Of a stretch of DNA of 64,000 nucleotides, positions 34,662-44,180 are shown one piece after another. Numbering within the stretch: position 1 is the stretch's first letter; every line of letters begins with the position of its first letter. The notes beneath the pieces are model-generated. The model ran no database searches and was not told where the DNA came from. It worked only from the letters and a program-made list of their open reading frames with translations. Both the position numbers and the translations under genes were made by a program. This stretch comes from Fervidobacterium sp. (GTDB lineage: Bacteria > Thermotogota > Thermotogae > Thermotogales > Fervidobacteriaceae): NCBI GenBank assembly GCA_026419195.1, contig JANZZV010000009.1, positions 1 through 64,000 of the forward strand, written 5' to 3'.

Positions 34662-36265
34662 GTAGTATTTTGATTTTTTTGTTTCTTTGTTTCTTCTTTC
34701 ATTTTGTACATCAATTTATCAACATCATGAAGAGACTTCTGAAAGTTTTCCGAATACTGGACTACTCCGTAAGAAAAGTCAGGGTTTAACGGGTGTGATA
34801 ATGTAAATTCTTGTCTTGCCTTTTCGACTATTTCTGTTGCTTTATTAACCGGACAATTCTTTAAGACTAAAAGAAATTCATCTCCTCCCATTCTGACAAC
34901 GGCGTCTGTTTTTCTCACTGAAGATTTCAACACACTGACAAGAATTTTTAAAATCTCGTCTCCAACATTGTGTCCGTACTCATCGTTTATTATTTTAAAA
35001 TTGTTAAGGTCTATATATACAAGTGCATCGGTATTGTTCAGAGACATTTCAGAAAGCGCACCTCTGCTGTAAGCCCCTGTTAGAGAATCCGTAATGCTTT
35101 TCATATGAGCAAGCGACAAGCCAACTATCATATCTTTGTACTCATTGACTAAACTGTACGCAAAACCTGCAAACAAAGACACTATACCGTACATGGATAG
35201 GAGTTTTTGGTTAGATGACAACCACATAGCCACTCCATCATGGACCAATGTCAGAACAAAGAAAAAAGAAAAAGTTATTTGCACTGGAGAGTAAGTTTGT
35301 GATATCCTTATTGTTAGATATATACCGTTCAATAAAAGTAGTGATGCTAAGTTGTTCGACAGAATTTTTAAAATGTAATTATTCCACGCAGACAATATTA
35401 TTATACCTATTCCTACATTGAGAACGATCAAAAGTTTTGTAAATAGGTCTACTTTTTCGAAACTTTGTTTGTTCATCCCATAAATCAGCGAAGACAAACC
35501 AAAGTATGCAGAAGCAACAAATATCTTTCTAAATATCAAAACCAAAGATTCGTTACCCATTGTGGGAAGGGGAAGGAGATCGAACATCCAAAATGTACCA
35601 AGAAGACTTGCAATAGAAAAATGAAGATAAATACTTCGCTTTTTGTTTGAAAGATTTTTTGAAATCAGATAAAGTATTATTGCTAAGGTTAGTGAAAGTC
35701 CGATACTAAGCAGCAATAAAACGTGTGTGACAATGTAAAGTACCATGTATTTATCTTTTTCATCTTCGCTGATTATAACCGGTTTGAAATCAATACCTAT
35801 TTCATAAACTCCAGATATCTCTAAGGCGATTGTCTTAGTGTTTTTCGGTAGCTGAAAGATGAACGGTTGATACCAAAAGTGCCCACATCTGTCTTTGGTA
35901 AAACCATAACTACCGATTAGATTTCCGTTGGAGTAAACTGCTAAGTAAGAGCCATCAACTTGAGGCAGATAGAGATAATTAGCGTCTTTATTTAGTTCAA
36001 GATCCCCTATGTTGCAAGATAGCAAAATCGTCGCACGGTTTTTTAAAATAACATAGTAAGGAACTTTAATCTGTTCGCTCTCTACGTTTAAATTGATGCT
36101 TTTTTCAACCTTCCAATTTGATAAATAGTACCCTTTTGGTGTCAATGAATATCTTATAACCAAAACAAGAGCTAAGAAAATCGCCAATGCAATTAAGTAG
36201 TAAAAAGTTGAATAACGTAGATTGACCATTAGATTCGTGATAAAGTTGCGAATTTTTATCTTCAT
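34658..36265 (-). CDS. Membrane-anchored diguanylate cyclase
   Basis: The 535-residue protein has an N-terminal helix (about 20-42), an extracytoplasmic beta-rich domain of about 140 residues, seven or so closely spaced helices (about 178-375) and a C-terminal GGDEF domain. This resembles 7TM sensor proteins of the DISM type. The active site is GGDEF with DLNNFKIINDEYGHNVGDE upstream. RKTD lies five residues before GGDEF and would form an inhibitory c-di-GMP site. It should synthesise c-di-GMP in response to an outside signal. It lies ahead of the lysine operon but that operon has its own promoter. Confidence 0.88.
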   Translation of the reverse strand: MKIKIRNFITNLMVNLRYSTFYYLIALAIFLALVLVIRYSLTPKGYYLSNWKVEKSINLNVESEQIKVPYYVILKNRATILLSCNIGDLELNKDANYLYLPQVDGSYLAVYSNGNLIGSYGFTKDRCGHFWYQPFIFQLPKNTKTIALEISGVYEIGIDFKPVIISEDEKDKYMVLYIVTHVLLLLSIGLSLTLAIILYLISKNLSNKKRSIYLHFSIASLLGTFWMFDLLPLPTMGNESLVLIFRKIFVASAYFGLSSLIYGMNKQSFEKVDLFTKLLIVLNVGIGIIILSAWNNYILKILSNNLASLLLLNGIYLTIRISQTYSPVQITFSFFFVLTLVHDGVAMWLSSNQKLLSMYGIVSLFAGFAYSLVNEYKDMIVGLSLAHMKSITDSLTGAYSRGALSEMSLNNTDALVYIDLNNFKIINDEYGHNVGDEILKILVSVLKSSVRKTDAVVRMGGDEFLLVLKNCPVNKATEIVEKARQEFTLSHPLNPDFSYGVVQYSENFQKSLHDVDKLMYKMKEETKKQKNQNTT

Positions 36266-36304
36266 AAATCCCCCTACTATCCCTGTATTGGTTAACGCTA
36301 ATAT

Positions 36305-36310
36305 ATTATA
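36305..36310 (-). promoter_or_regulatory. Possible -10 box for the GGDEF gene
   Basis: TATAAT on the minus strand, preceded by TGA, lies about 40 bases ahead of the GGDEF start. No clear -35 box is seen. Confidence 0.35.
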
Positions 36311-36391
36311 TCATCAATTTTTTGATCCAAAACCATTCAAAAATTCTCAATGTTTTTTCGCCTTCATAAAATCGAGAACTGAGGTGAGACT

Positions 36392-36625
36392 TTGATTATT
36401 CATGTAAATCTACTTGGCTTAGACTTGATGTTAACACCGCATTCGTTTGAAAGGATGGTAGAAAGGGGTATAAGTGTGGATGAAGTCAAGAAGTTGTTGG
36501 AATCAAAAGATTCACAGGCGCTATTACAAAAGAACGGTAACATCCGCATAACCAACGGTATAATCTCAGTCGTGTTGAGATTATCTGGTAAGGTGCTGTA
36601 TCTTGTAACGGTTTACAGAAATTAA
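36392..36625 (+). CDS. Small DUF4258-like protein
   Basis: The 77-residue protein has the pattern LTPHSFERMVERGISVDEVKKL near residues 14-35, followed by short strands, which resembles DUF4258 proteins of the RelE-like fold. It starts at TTG 36392 with GAGGTGAG upstream and stands alone on the plus strand between two minus-strand operons. No antitoxin-like partner is visible. The assignment is by pattern only. Confidence 0.6.
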   Translation: MIIHVNLLGLDLMLTPHSFERMVERGISVDEVKKLLESKDSQALLQKNGNIRITNGIISVVLRLSGKVLYLVTVYRN

Positions 36626-36633
36626 CTACAACT

Positions 36634-36656
36634 AAAAACCTCCCCGTTTGGGGAGG
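36634..36656 (-). terminator. Intrinsic terminator for the oxidoreductase operon
   Basis: CCTCCCC and GGGGAGG form a 7-bp stem with a 4-base loop, followed on the minus strand by five T. It lies 30 bases beyond the stop of the peroxiredoxin-nitroreductase gene. On the plus strand the T run is too far away to serve the DUF4258-like gene well. Confidence 0.75.
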
Positions 36657-36685
36657 AGATGGATCTATTTTTTTGTGGAAAAGAA

Positions 36686-37669
36686 TTAGATATATTTTAC
36701 TACATTTTCTAAAGGTATCCTTTGTCGTTCACTTTCTTCGGTTAAACGATGTTTTTCGTTTAGTATGTTGAAGTTCCCCCAGTATCCAACAGCTATTATT
36801 GTAATCACGATTCCATCAATTCCAAATAACTGTTTGACTTTCACTGGTTCAAATCCAGCAACGGGATGAGCAATAAGTCCCATTTGAGTAGCTTGCACCA
36901 AAAGCATGCCAACAGCTAGACCGGTGTCAAACAATGCGTAGTTTCTATCGTCACTTAACTGACAAGCGTACTCATTTTTTGTGTGGACAATTATCAAAGT
37001 AGGTGCATATTTCATCCAATAATTTCCACTGCTCAGTGCTTCGTGAAGCTTTTCAAGATTTTCTTTTGTTCTCACAACTGTAAATCTCCAAGGTTGCTTA
37101 TTTGAGCATGATGGAGCCAAATGTGCAGCTTGAATCAATTTTTCAAGCACTTCATCGCTTACGTTTACTGAACTGATTCCTCTGAAAGCCCTTCTAAGTT
37201 GTATATTATCTGAGATCTTGCAATCATCTGAGATAATTTCTTTGTATTTTGAAAGCACCTCTTTTGCATGATCTTTTACATTTACTCTACTCCACTCCAT
37301 TCTGATCCGTCCCCATGGATCTACTATGTAAGTTGACCGAATGAGTTTACCATTCTTGACTGCGCCAAACTTTTCGGCTACGATCTTATCCGGATCTGAT
37401 AATAGCTTAACCTTCAAACCTTTCTTTGACTTGAATTCGGCAATGATCTTACAGGTGTCTGGTGATATTCCTAAAACATTTCCATTAAACTCATCTATAT
37501 AGTACGTAAAGTCAATGCCCTCAAGGGTACAACCAGGTGTATTCGCTTTTGGGTAAAAGTATATAACTGTGTATTTACCAAGCAAACTCTTTGAGTCAAA
37601 GTCTTTGCCATCTTCATCTTTAAGGATGAATTCTGGTATCGTTTTATAATTACTCGTTATGTTCTTCAT
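36686..37669 (-). CDS. Peroxiredoxin (Bcp/PrxQ)-nitroreductase fusion
   Basis: The 327-residue protein joins an N-terminal thiol peroxidase domain (about 1-145) to a C-terminal FMN nitroreductase domain (about 155-327). The peroxidatic Cys lies in [13 protein letters not shown]; the usual PrxQ resolving Cys five residues on is absent. The nitroreductase part has [23 protein letters not shown] and [22 protein letters not shown] natural chimera of this kind is known from Thermotoga maritima. It reduces peroxides and may draw electrons through the flavin domain. The ATG overlaps the preceding gene by 4 bases, so it belongs to the oxidoreductase operon. Confidence 0.92.
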   Translation of the reverse strand: MKNITSNYKTIPEFILKDEDGKDFDSKSLLGKYTVIYFYPKANTPGCTLEGIDFTYYIDEFNGNVLGISPDTCKIIAEFKSKKGLKVKLLSDPDKIVAEKFGAVKNGKLIRSTYIVDPWGRIRMEWSRVNVKDHAKEVLSKYKEIISDDCKISDNIQLRRAFRGISSVNVSDEVLEKLIQAAHLAPSCSNKQPWRFTVVRTKENLEKLHEALSSGNYWMKYAPTLIIVHTKNEYACQLSDDRNYALFDTGLAVGMLLVQATQMGLIAHPVAGFEPVKVKQLFGIDGIVITIIAVGYWGNFNILNEKHRLTEESERQRIPLENVVKYI

Positions 37670-38496
37670 ATTTCAATCCCCCTGTATGCAACAGGTGTTT
37701 TATCCTTTTTGTATGCGGCAAGCTGTTCTTCAAATACAGGCTTGTCTGGATTTTTATAAATCACACCAAGTGCTATCTTTTTGTCATCCGTTGCAATCTT
37801 AAACGCAGCTTGTCTATCGGTTGGATCATAGTTATCTGGCAATAAATATGTGTTTTCTCTGTACCATTGGTAAGTGTTAACTTTATTAAATGTTACGCAC
37901 GGCTGGAGTATGTCTACAAGTGCATATCCTTTATGCTGAATAGCCATCTTTATAAGCTCAACTGTAAGGTTGAAATTACCTGAAAAGCTCCGAGCAACGA
38001 ACGAAGCATCGAGTGCTACAGCAACAGCTATTGGATTGAATGGGTCAACATAAACACCGTCAAATTGCAAACTTGTTATTTGTCCTCTTGCCGTAGTTGG
38101 TGAAGCTTGACCTTTTGTTAAACCATATATTTGGTTATCATGCACGATGTTTGTTATATCTGGATTTTTTCTTATTGTGTGAATAAAATGGTTACCACCT
38201 TCGCCGTATGTACAGCCATCACCGCTTTCAGCAATTACTATGAGCTCGGGGTTGACCATCTTAATAGCAACAGCTGCTGGTAGTGATCTTCCGTGTAAAC
38301 CATTAAACATATGCGCTTTTACATACTGTGGCATCTTTGCAGCCTGGCCAATACCGGATACAATAACCACACGTTGTGGTTCTATTTGAAGTTGTGCAAG
38401 TGCTGTTTTCAGTTCGTTTATTATTCCAAAGTTTCCGCATCCTGGACACCATGCAATATCTGCATTTGGTATATCATAAACCTTTGTTTCCCACAT
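37666..38496 (-). CDS. korB: 2-oxoacid:ferredoxin oxidoreductase, beta subunit
   Basis: This 276-residue subunit carries thiamine pyrophosphate and one 4Fe-4S cluster. Cluster cysteines appear in [11 protein letters not shown] and LQPCVTFN. The TPP-binding segment is [19 protein letters not shown] followed by [11 protein letters not shown]. With KorA it oxidatively decarboxylates a 2-oxoacid to an acyl-CoA and reduces ferredoxin. The substrate could be 2-oxoglutarate, branched-chain 2-oxoacids or another; the sequence does not decide. It begins one base after the korA stop. Confidence 0.9.
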   Translation of the reverse strand: MWETKVYDIPNADIAWCPGCGNFGIINELKTALAQLQIEPQRVVIVSGIGQAAKMPQYVKAHMFNGLHGRSLPAAVAIKMVNPELIVIAESGDGCTYGEGGNHFIHTIRKNPDITNIVHDNQIYGLTKGQASPTTARGQITSLQFDGVYVDPFNPIAVAVALDASFVARSFSGNFNLTVELIKMAIQHKGYALVDILQPCVTFNKVNTYQWYRENTYLLPDNYDPTDRQAAFKIATDDKKIALGVIYKNPDKPVFEEQLAAYKKDKTPVAYRGIEI

Positions 38497-38497
38497 A

Positions 38498-40192
38498 TTA
38501 TTCGACCTCCTTGACTATTCTTTCGGCTAATTCTTCGACGGAATAAACATACCCGCTGTATTTTAAAATTCTACATGACGTATCGATACCGAATTCTAAC
38601 TTCAGCAAATTCGCAAATTGACCGCTGGCATTCTGTTCAACAAATATGGTTTTTTTGGCACGCTCAAAGTAATTCTTAACACTTTGAGGGAGAGGATAAA
38701 CTTGCGAAAAGTGTAATACCGAGATTTTTTCATTTCCAATTCTTTCAACAGCTTCCTTTACTATTTGCTGTGTGGAACCCCAACAAACAACAAGATATTC
38801 GTAATCGTTTGTTCCAAACAACTGCGGCATGACAAAATCTTCTTTTATTTTTTCAAGTTTTCTCAATCTTTTTTCAACCATCTTTGTTCTTACTTCTCCA
38901 CTTTCTGTTATGTGACCGTATTCGTCATGCTCGTCACTATCAACACGTATAAGTCCTTTTCCATAACCAGGTATACCACGCGGAGAGATTCCATCTTCCG
39001 TTATTTCATAACGCCTATAAGATTCATCAGTCTTTACTATGAATTTCTCAATTTGGACTTGTGGTAACTCGCTTATGTTATAAAAAGAGTCGAGTAGATA
39101 CTGATCTGTAAGGACAAATACTGGGATCTGATACTTGTCTGCAATATTGAATGCCTTAGCTGTAAGTTTGTAAGCTTCGCATAGATTACCAGGAGCGTAT
39201 ATTACTCTTGGAAAATCCCCGTGTCCAGCATACAAAACAAGATTCAAGTCTCCTTGCTCAGTTCTTGTTGGTAATCCAGTGGCGGGACCTGGTCTTTGAC
39301 CAAGATGCACAACAATAGGTGTTTCTATCATTCCAGATAAGCTTACTGCTTCTGTCATGAGTGCAAACCCACCACCAGAAGTGGAGACCATTGCACGTGC
39401 ACCGGCATACCATGCAGCAATTGCCATATTCGCTGCCGCGATCTCGTCCTCAGCCTGATCTACGAGTATTCCATACTCACCTGACAGCCTTGAAAGTTCA
39501 GTAAAAACAGTGGTTGCTGGCGACATTGGATACGACGATATAAAATTACAACCACCAGCAATCGCACCCTTGGCAACTGCCTCATAACCACTTGTCAAAT
39601 ATTGTTGTTTTACTTTTTCATTTCGTTCAATTTCAAAGCTTAATCCAAGGGTCTTACTTATTTCATATCCTTTCAATGCAGCGTTAATATTTGCTCTCAC
39701 AACTTCTTCCGATTTCCTTTTGAAATATTCTGCTACATTCTTCACAAGTGCGTCTTCTTCTGCACCTATTATTCCGGCTAACACACCTATAGCAACTGAA
39801 TTTTCATATATCTTATTTCCAAAACTCTCAGCAATTTCTTCAAATTTTACACCAATTGAATTTCTTTCCTTTTCTACATACCGTGGTTCGCCAAGGATTA
39901 TTGTATGTTCGGTAAGTCTTGAGCGAAGTCTTTCTATAGCGTTATCATTTAACGGAACAAGTATGTCTATTCTATCTACATAAGCATAAACAGGTTTTTC
40001 TGAAATTCGTAACTCTGTGGAGTTATTTCCACCCCTAACTCTTGACATATACTCTTTTGTTGCAAAAACATAAAATCCTGAGTCTTTTGCAACACGTGTT
40101 AGTATATGTTCCACACTCTGAATACCTTGACCAGCAGCTCCGCTTAAAACTATTGATATTTCACCGTTAGGTCTTATAAATTTTTGGTTCAT
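38498..40192 (-). CDS. korA: 2-oxoacid:ferredoxin oxidoreductase, fused gamma-alpha subunit
   Basis: Residues 1-190 form a gamma-type domain with [15 protein letters not shown], and the rest is the alpha subunit that completes the pyrophosphate site. Family segments include [36 protein letters not shown] and [17 protein letters not shown]. It pairs with KorB. The delta ferredoxin subunit seen in some complexes is absent. The gene follows iorB by 17 bases. Confidence 0.9.
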   Translation of the reverse strand: MNQKFIRPNGEISIVLSGAAGQGIQSVEHILTRVAKDSGFYVFATKEYMSRVRGGNNSTELRISEKPVYAYVDRIDILVPLNDNAIERLRSRLTEHTIILGEPRYVEKERNSIGVKFEEIAESFGNKIYENSVAIGVLAGIIGAEEDALVKNVAEYFKRKSEEVVRANINAALKGYEISKTLGLSFEIERNEKVKQQYLTSGYEAVAKGAIAGGCNFISSYPMSPATTVFTELSRLSGEYGILVDQAEDEIAAANMAIAAWYAGARAMVSTSGGGFALMTEAVSLSGMIETPIVVHLGQRPGPATGLPTRTEQGDLNLVLYAGHGDFPRVIYAPGNLCEAYKLTAKAFNIADKYQIPVFVLTDQYLLDSFYNISELPQVQIEKFIVKTDESYRRYEITEDGISPRGIPGYGKGLIRVDSDEHDEYGHITESGEVRTKMVEKRLRKLEKIKEDFVMPQLFGTNDYEYLVVCWGSTQQIVKEAVERIGNEKISVLHFSQVYPLPQSVKNYFERAKKTIFVEQNASGQFANLLKLEFGIDTSCRILKYSGYVYSVEELAERIVKEVE

Positions 40193-40209
40193 ACTTTACA
40201 CCTCCAAAA

Positions 40210-40779
40210 TTAATCGTTGATTATCCTCAAGAAAAGCTCTTTGTTAGGTTCAAAAATACGCTCGCTCATCAAATCTTCCATAGCTTTTAAATAATGTTTT
40301 ACCTCAACTTGTGGTATTAATTGATATTTTGCTATCGTTGCCAAAATTGCAATGTTTTGCATTCTGGCATCTGGTAAGTCGTAATGAACTCGGAAAATTT
40401 TTATATTGTTAGTCTTTGAGAATTCTTCAATTTCACTTGTAGTGATTTCGGCTTCTTTCCCCAACCTAACAGGCAGTGGTTGCCATGATGTATCGTAATA
40501 CACAATAGTTCCTCCAGACTTTAAGTAACTCATCCCGCGGGCTGCTTCATGTCTTTCCAAAGCAATCACTAAATCTACATCGCCGGGCATTACAAGCGGA
40601 GAGTTCACATCACCTATCTTTAAATGGGATGAAACAACTCCACCACGTTGAGCAAGACCGTGTGTATCAACACCTATACAATTCTGTCCACTGTAATCTA
40701 CTGCGCGAATCATTATCTCGCTTAAAGTTCCTATACCTTGCCCTCCAACACCTACCATGTAAATACTAAACGTTTTCAT
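40210..40779 (-). CDS. iorB: Indolepyruvate:ferredoxin oxidoreductase, beta subunit
   Basis: The 189-residue protein is the gamma-like subunit of indolepyruvate oxidoreductase. The start GVGGQGIGTLSEIMIRA and the THGLAQRGGVVSSHLKIG segment are diagnostic. It works with IorA to convert aryl pyruvates, formed from aromatic amino acids, to aryl acetyl-CoA with reduction of ferredoxin. Its ATG overlaps the iorA stop by 4 bases. Confidence 0.92.
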   Translation of the reverse strand: MKTFSIYMVGVGGQGIGTLSEIMIRAVDYSGQNCIGVDTHGLAQRGGVVSSHLKIGDVNSPLVMPGDVDLVIALERHEAARGMSYLKSGGTIVYYDTSWQPLPVRLGKEAEITTSEIEEFSKTNNIKIFRVHYDLPDARMQNIAILATIAKYQLIPQVEVKHYLKAMEDLMSERIFEPNKELFLRIIND

Positions 40780-42629
40780 TTGTTATCACCTACACTCTCA
40801 ACTTTCTCAAGTTCAAGAGCACTTGATGGACACACAGGAACGCAAGACCCGTCCCCAATACACAGATCTTTGTTAACGTACACATTCCCCATGCTATCTG
40901 TTTGGAATGAAGGACACGCAAATTTAGTAATACAAACTCTTGCAAGTGTACATCTGTTGGTAACACCCATCTGAGGAACTTTGACTAATCCTTTTCTTCT
41001 TCTTTCCCTTGTAAATTTAAGCATGCACGGATGCTTTGCTATTACAACATTGAACTCATCCGAATTGAGTGCTTCTTTCAATACTTCTTCAAGTTTATTC
41101 TGCTGGTAAGTATCGACTTCCCAAATATGCTTCACACCCATGCTTTCAAGCAAGGTCCTGATTTTAATCTTTTTGCCAGCGTGATCTTGATGCCCAGTCA
41201 TAGCGGTTGTGCCATTTTCCATGATTATAAGTGTGAACTTATGGTTATTAAATACCGCATTTATTATTCCAGGTAATCCCGCGTGGAAAAAAGTAGAATC
41301 CCCGAGAAATGCAACAACCTTACGAGAAGTGTTAAAAAGACTTAATCCTGATGCAGTTGCCGTTGAATGTCCCATAGAAAGTAGTACCTGTCCCACTTTG
41401 TAAGGTTCCAAAAATCCAAGTGTATGACAACCTATATCAGCTACGGATATATCTTCCTTAGATAATATCTTAGAAAGTACATAAAACACTGGTCTGTGTC
41501 CACAACCAGGACATAACTGAGGAGGTCTTTGAATAATCCTTGGTTTGTTTTTTAAAGTTTCAACTGTTGTAACAAGTTCAGGCCAAACTTTCCTTAATAC
41601 ACATGAAACTTTTTCGGGTGTGTATTCGCCAATCCAATCATCGAGATCCACCTTTCCGATTATCCTTGTATCTAATCCTTCCTCAAAGGCTATGGACTTA
41701 ACTGCTTGCTCTATAAAATCATCAAGCTCTTCGACAATTTTAACTTCATCATGTGCTTTTAAGAATTCCACAATGGTCTTTCTTGGCAGCGGATACACCA
41801 TTCCAAGTCGGAGGATATCTACCTTTCCTGCGTTTTCACCAAGGACATCTAAAAGAGAAAGATAAGGTAACCCTGCTGTTATTATTCCTCTTTTGTTGTT
41901 ATTTTGTGTAACGTACGCGAAATCTTCTGAGATTTCTTTCCATTTGTTTAGCTTTTCTAAGGCTCTTTTCTTCATAACAGGTACATTTGCTGCTATAGGA
42001 ATATAAGGACCATTCTTATCAACGTCGAACATTGATTTTGAAGTCTGTGAAGGAAAGTATCTTCCAAAGTTAACTTTTTGCTTAAAGTGAGCAGTATGTG
42101 TTGTCAGCCTCAGAATTATGGGAGAGCGAAGTGATTTTGAGTAATTTACTGCCTTCAAAAACATATCATAAACTTCTTGAGCGTCTTTTGGCTCTAAGAT
42201 AGGAGTGTAAGATAATCTTGCATAATGTCTATTATCTTGTTCATTCTGCGAGCTATTTGCACCGGGATCATCGCCAATTACAACCACCATACCACCAAGT
42301 AGTTCCATCATACTTAATTGTACAAATGAATCAGCTACAACATTCATACCTACGCTTTTGAAAAATACACATGAAGTGAATCCGTTGATAGAAGCACCAA
42401 ATGCCAACTCGAGTGCTACTTTTTCGTTTGTAGAGAATTCAAAATAGAATGGCCTTTTCTCTTGTGGAATAGAGTATATTGCTTCAGCTATTTCTGGGGT
42501 TGGTGAACCGGGATACGAAGTCACAACCTTTACACCGCTTTCAATCATCGCCCTTACAATCGCAGTGTTTCCTATAACGATCTCCGAAAACGGAAATTCC
42601 TGAATGAGTATTTCCCCCAAGACTTTCAT
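40776..42629 (-). CDS. iorA: Indolepyruvate:ferredoxin oxidoreductase, alpha subunit
   Basis: The 617-residue catalytic subunit has a pyrimidine-binding N-terminal part with SYPGSPTPEIAEAI, a TPP domain with CPGCGHRPVFY and FLGDSTFFHAGLPGIINAV, and a C-terminal ferredoxin-like region with Cys groups (CTLARVC and CIGDGSCVPVCPSS) that would carry Fe-S clusters. It acts on aromatic 2-oxoacids such as indolepyruvate and phenylpyruvate. It is first in the operon, with a promoter at 42660-42689 and AGGTGG ahead of the ATG. Confidence 0.94.
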   Translation of the reverse strand: MKVLGEILIQEFPFSEIVIGNTAIVRAMIESGVKVVTSYPGSPTPEIAEAIYSIPQEKRPFYFEFSTNEKVALELAFGASINGFTSCVFFKSVGMNVVADSFVQLSMMELLGGMVVVIGDDPGANSSQNEQDNRHYARLSYTPILEPKDAQEVYDMFLKAVNYSKSLRSPIILRLTTHTAHFKQKVNFGRYFPSQTSKSMFDVDKNGPYIPIAANVPVMKKRALEKLNKWKEISEDFAYVTQNNNKRGIITAGLPYLSLLDVLGENAGKVDILRLGMVYPLPRKTIVEFLKAHDEVKIVEELDDFIEQAVKSIAFEEGLDTRIIGKVDLDDWIGEYTPEKVSCVLRKVWPELVTTVETLKNKPRIIQRPPQLCPGCGHRPVFYVLSKILSKEDISVADIGCHTLGFLEPYKVGQVLLSMGHSTATASGLSLFNTSRKVVAFLGDSTFFHAGLPGIINAVFNNHKFTLIIMENGTTAMTGHQDHAGKKIKIRTLLESMGVKHIWEVDTYQQNKLEEVLKEALNSDEFNVVIAKHPCMLKFTRERRRKGLVKVPQMGVTNRCTLARVCITKFACPSFQTDSMGNVYVNKDLCIGDGSCVPVCPSSALELEKVESVGDNK

Positions 42630-42659
42630 CTTTCCACCACCTTAAATTAGGTTTACCTT

Positions 42660-42689
42660 ATTATAGCATACAAAAATAGATATTGTCCA
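42660..42689 (-). promoter_or_regulatory. Promoter of the iorA-iorB-korA-korB-prx operon
   Basis: On the minus strand TGGACA (42689-42684) and TATAAT (42665-42660) are 18 bases apart, about 30 bases ahead of iorA. Confidence 0.65.
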
Positions 42690-42818
42690 CAACTATTATA
42701 CTATGAATATTTCGATGTAAGTAATTTAGATAATAATTATCAACATTTTTGGATATGTTGTCAAAGTAATCTTGCTAAAACAACTGATATAAAAATTTGC
42801 GTACCAAATATGGAAAAT

Positions 42819-42848
42819 TTCCACAATATCCATTGTTTATTGTATAAT
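42819..42848 (+). promoter_or_regulatory. Promoter of the DUF3798 ABC importer operon
   Basis: TATAAT at 42843-42848 has a weak -35 candidate TTCCAC at 42819-42824, 18 bases upstream. It would give a leader of about 80 bases ahead of the ATG at 42936. Confidence 0.55.
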
Positions 42849-42872
42849 ATTTAATAAGGTCACAGATTTCAC

Positions 42873-42911
42873 GGAACTCAGGTAGTGGTTTATGTACCAC
42901 GCTTGGGTTCC
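42873..42911 (+). promoter_or_regulatory. Stable leader hairpin before the DUF3798 gene
   Basis: GGAACTCA pairs with TGGGTTCC (one G-U pair), and inside this GTGGT pairs with ACCAC around a TTATGT loop. It lies between the promoter and the ribosome site at 42921. It may stabilise the mRNA or sense a ligand; it matches no riboswitch class I know, and no T run follows. Confidence 0.6.
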
Positions 42912-42935
42912 AGAATAATAGGGAGGGGTATTGGT

Positions 42936-44051
42936 ATGAAAAAGTTAGTGGTTTTACTCGTTGTTGTAGCGCTTGTTTCGAGTCTTTTTGCAGCACTTGG
43001 TTTTAAAGTTGGAATTGTAACTGGTACGGTTTCGCAGGGTGAAGATGAGTATCGTGGAGGAGAAGCTGTAGCAAAAAGATATGGCAAAGAGATTATTCAT
43101 GTTACGTATCCAGATAAATTTATGCAGGAACAAGAAACAACTATTGCAAGGATTGTTGAACTTGCGTACGATCCACAAGTTAAGGCAATAGTTATTACTC
43201 AGGGAGTTCCCGGGACAACAGCGGCAATTAGAAGGGTAAAAGAGATGCGAAAGGATATTGTATTTGTTGTTGGTGTACCGCATGAAGATCCAGCAGTTAT
43301 TTCTTCTGCAGCAGATGTTGTTTTGGAAGTTGATACACCGGGACGTGGAAGAACGATAGTCGAACTTGCTAAGAAGATGGGAGTTGAAACAATAATTCAT
43401 TACTCATTCCCGCGCCACATGAGCTACAAGCTTCTTGCTGAAAGAAGAGACATAATGGAAAAAACAGCTAAGCAAATGGGAATTAATTTCGTCTTTGTAT
43501 CTGCTCCAGATCCACTTGGTGAACAAGGTCTTACAGGTGCACAACAATTCATCCTTGAGGATGTACCAAGGCAACTTGCAAAATACGGTCCAAAAACAGG
43601 ATTCTTCTCAACAAATTGTGGTATGCAAGAACCTCTTCAAAAGGCTATATTGAAACACGGAGGCTACTATCTTGAACCATGTTGTCCGTCACCAACTCAT
43701 GGTTTCCCCGGAACACTCGGTATCTCTATTCCATCTGAGAAAAGAGGAGATATGACCTACATCTTGAGAGAAGTAAACAAAAAGATAATAGAAATGGGTG
43801 GAGCAGGTAGATTTGCAACATGGCCAGTCCCAATGAATATGCTTTTTGTTGAAGCTGGTGTCGAAATTGCCGCTGCTCTTGTTCAGAAGAAGGTCAGTCC
43901 AACTAACCTTAACGGTATAAGACTTATCGTGACAGAAGCAGCTAAGAAAAAATATCCACAGGCAGCTCTTGAAGTTAGGACTCTTGAACCTTACAAAAAT
44001 TACTATATGTTCATACATAAGTCAGTAATATTTGGTGTTGATAAGTTCTAA
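42936..44051 (+). CDS. DUF3798 substrate-binding lipoprotein-like/periplasmic protein
   Basis: The 371-residue protein starts with a clear signal peptide (MKKLVVLLVVVALVSSLFA) and then a two-lobe binding-protein fold related to sugar and nucleoside binders (KVGIVTGTVSQGEDEYRGGEAVAK). I take it as DUF3798, whose ligand is not known to me. ATG 42936 is chosen because GGGAGGGG precedes it; the upstream GTG-type starts would destroy the signal peptide. It heads an operon with an RbsA-type ATPase and two permeases, so it should deliver the ligand to that importer. Confidence 0.85.
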   Translation: MKKLVVLLVVVALVSSLFAALGFKVGIVTGTVSQGEDEYRGGEAVAKRYGKEIIHVTYPDKFMQEQETTIARIVELAYDPQVKAIVITQGVPGTTAAIRRVKEMRKDIVFVVGVPHEDPAVISSAADVVLEVDTPGRGRTIVELAKKMGVETIIHYSFPRHMSYKLLAERRDIMEKTAKQMGINFVFVSAPDPLGEQGLTGAQQFILEDVPRQLAKYGPKTGFFSTNCGMQEPLQKAILKHGGYYLEPCCPSPTHGFPGTLGISIPSEKRGDMTYILREVNKKIIEMGGAGRFATWPVPMNMLFVEAGVEIAAALVQKKVSPTNLNGIRLIVTEAAKKKYPQAALEVRTLEPYKNYYMFIHKSVIFGVDKF

Positions 44052-44070
44052 GTATATCTCTTTTAAAACA

Positions 44071-44097
44071 AAAGGTGTCGGCTAAGCCGACACCTTT
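44071..44097 (+). terminator. Intercistronic hairpin after the binding-protein gene
   Basis: AAAGGTGTCGG and CCGACACCTTT form an 11-bp stem with a 5-base loop, 20 bases after the stop. The T run is short, so it may be a partial terminator or a 3' stabiliser that raises the level of binding protein over the transporter subunits. Confidence 0.6.
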
Positions 44098-44180
44098 GCT
44101 GTTAGAAAAACAAAAAAAGTTAGTGTTTTAGTATAGTTCCTTAATGATCTGCATTTTTCTCAGAGGAGGTTAGGACAAGA

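Noticed and set aside
36634-36656. Terminator of the DUF4258-like gene on the plus strand
   Set aside because: The T run directly follows the stem only on the minus strand, so it was assigned to the oxidoreductase operon.
42954-43400. Long minus-strand frame opposite the DUF3798 gene
   Set aside because: It is a shadow of a well-supported gene: no ribosome site, low-complexity Asn/Cys/Ser-rich translation, no family resemblance.
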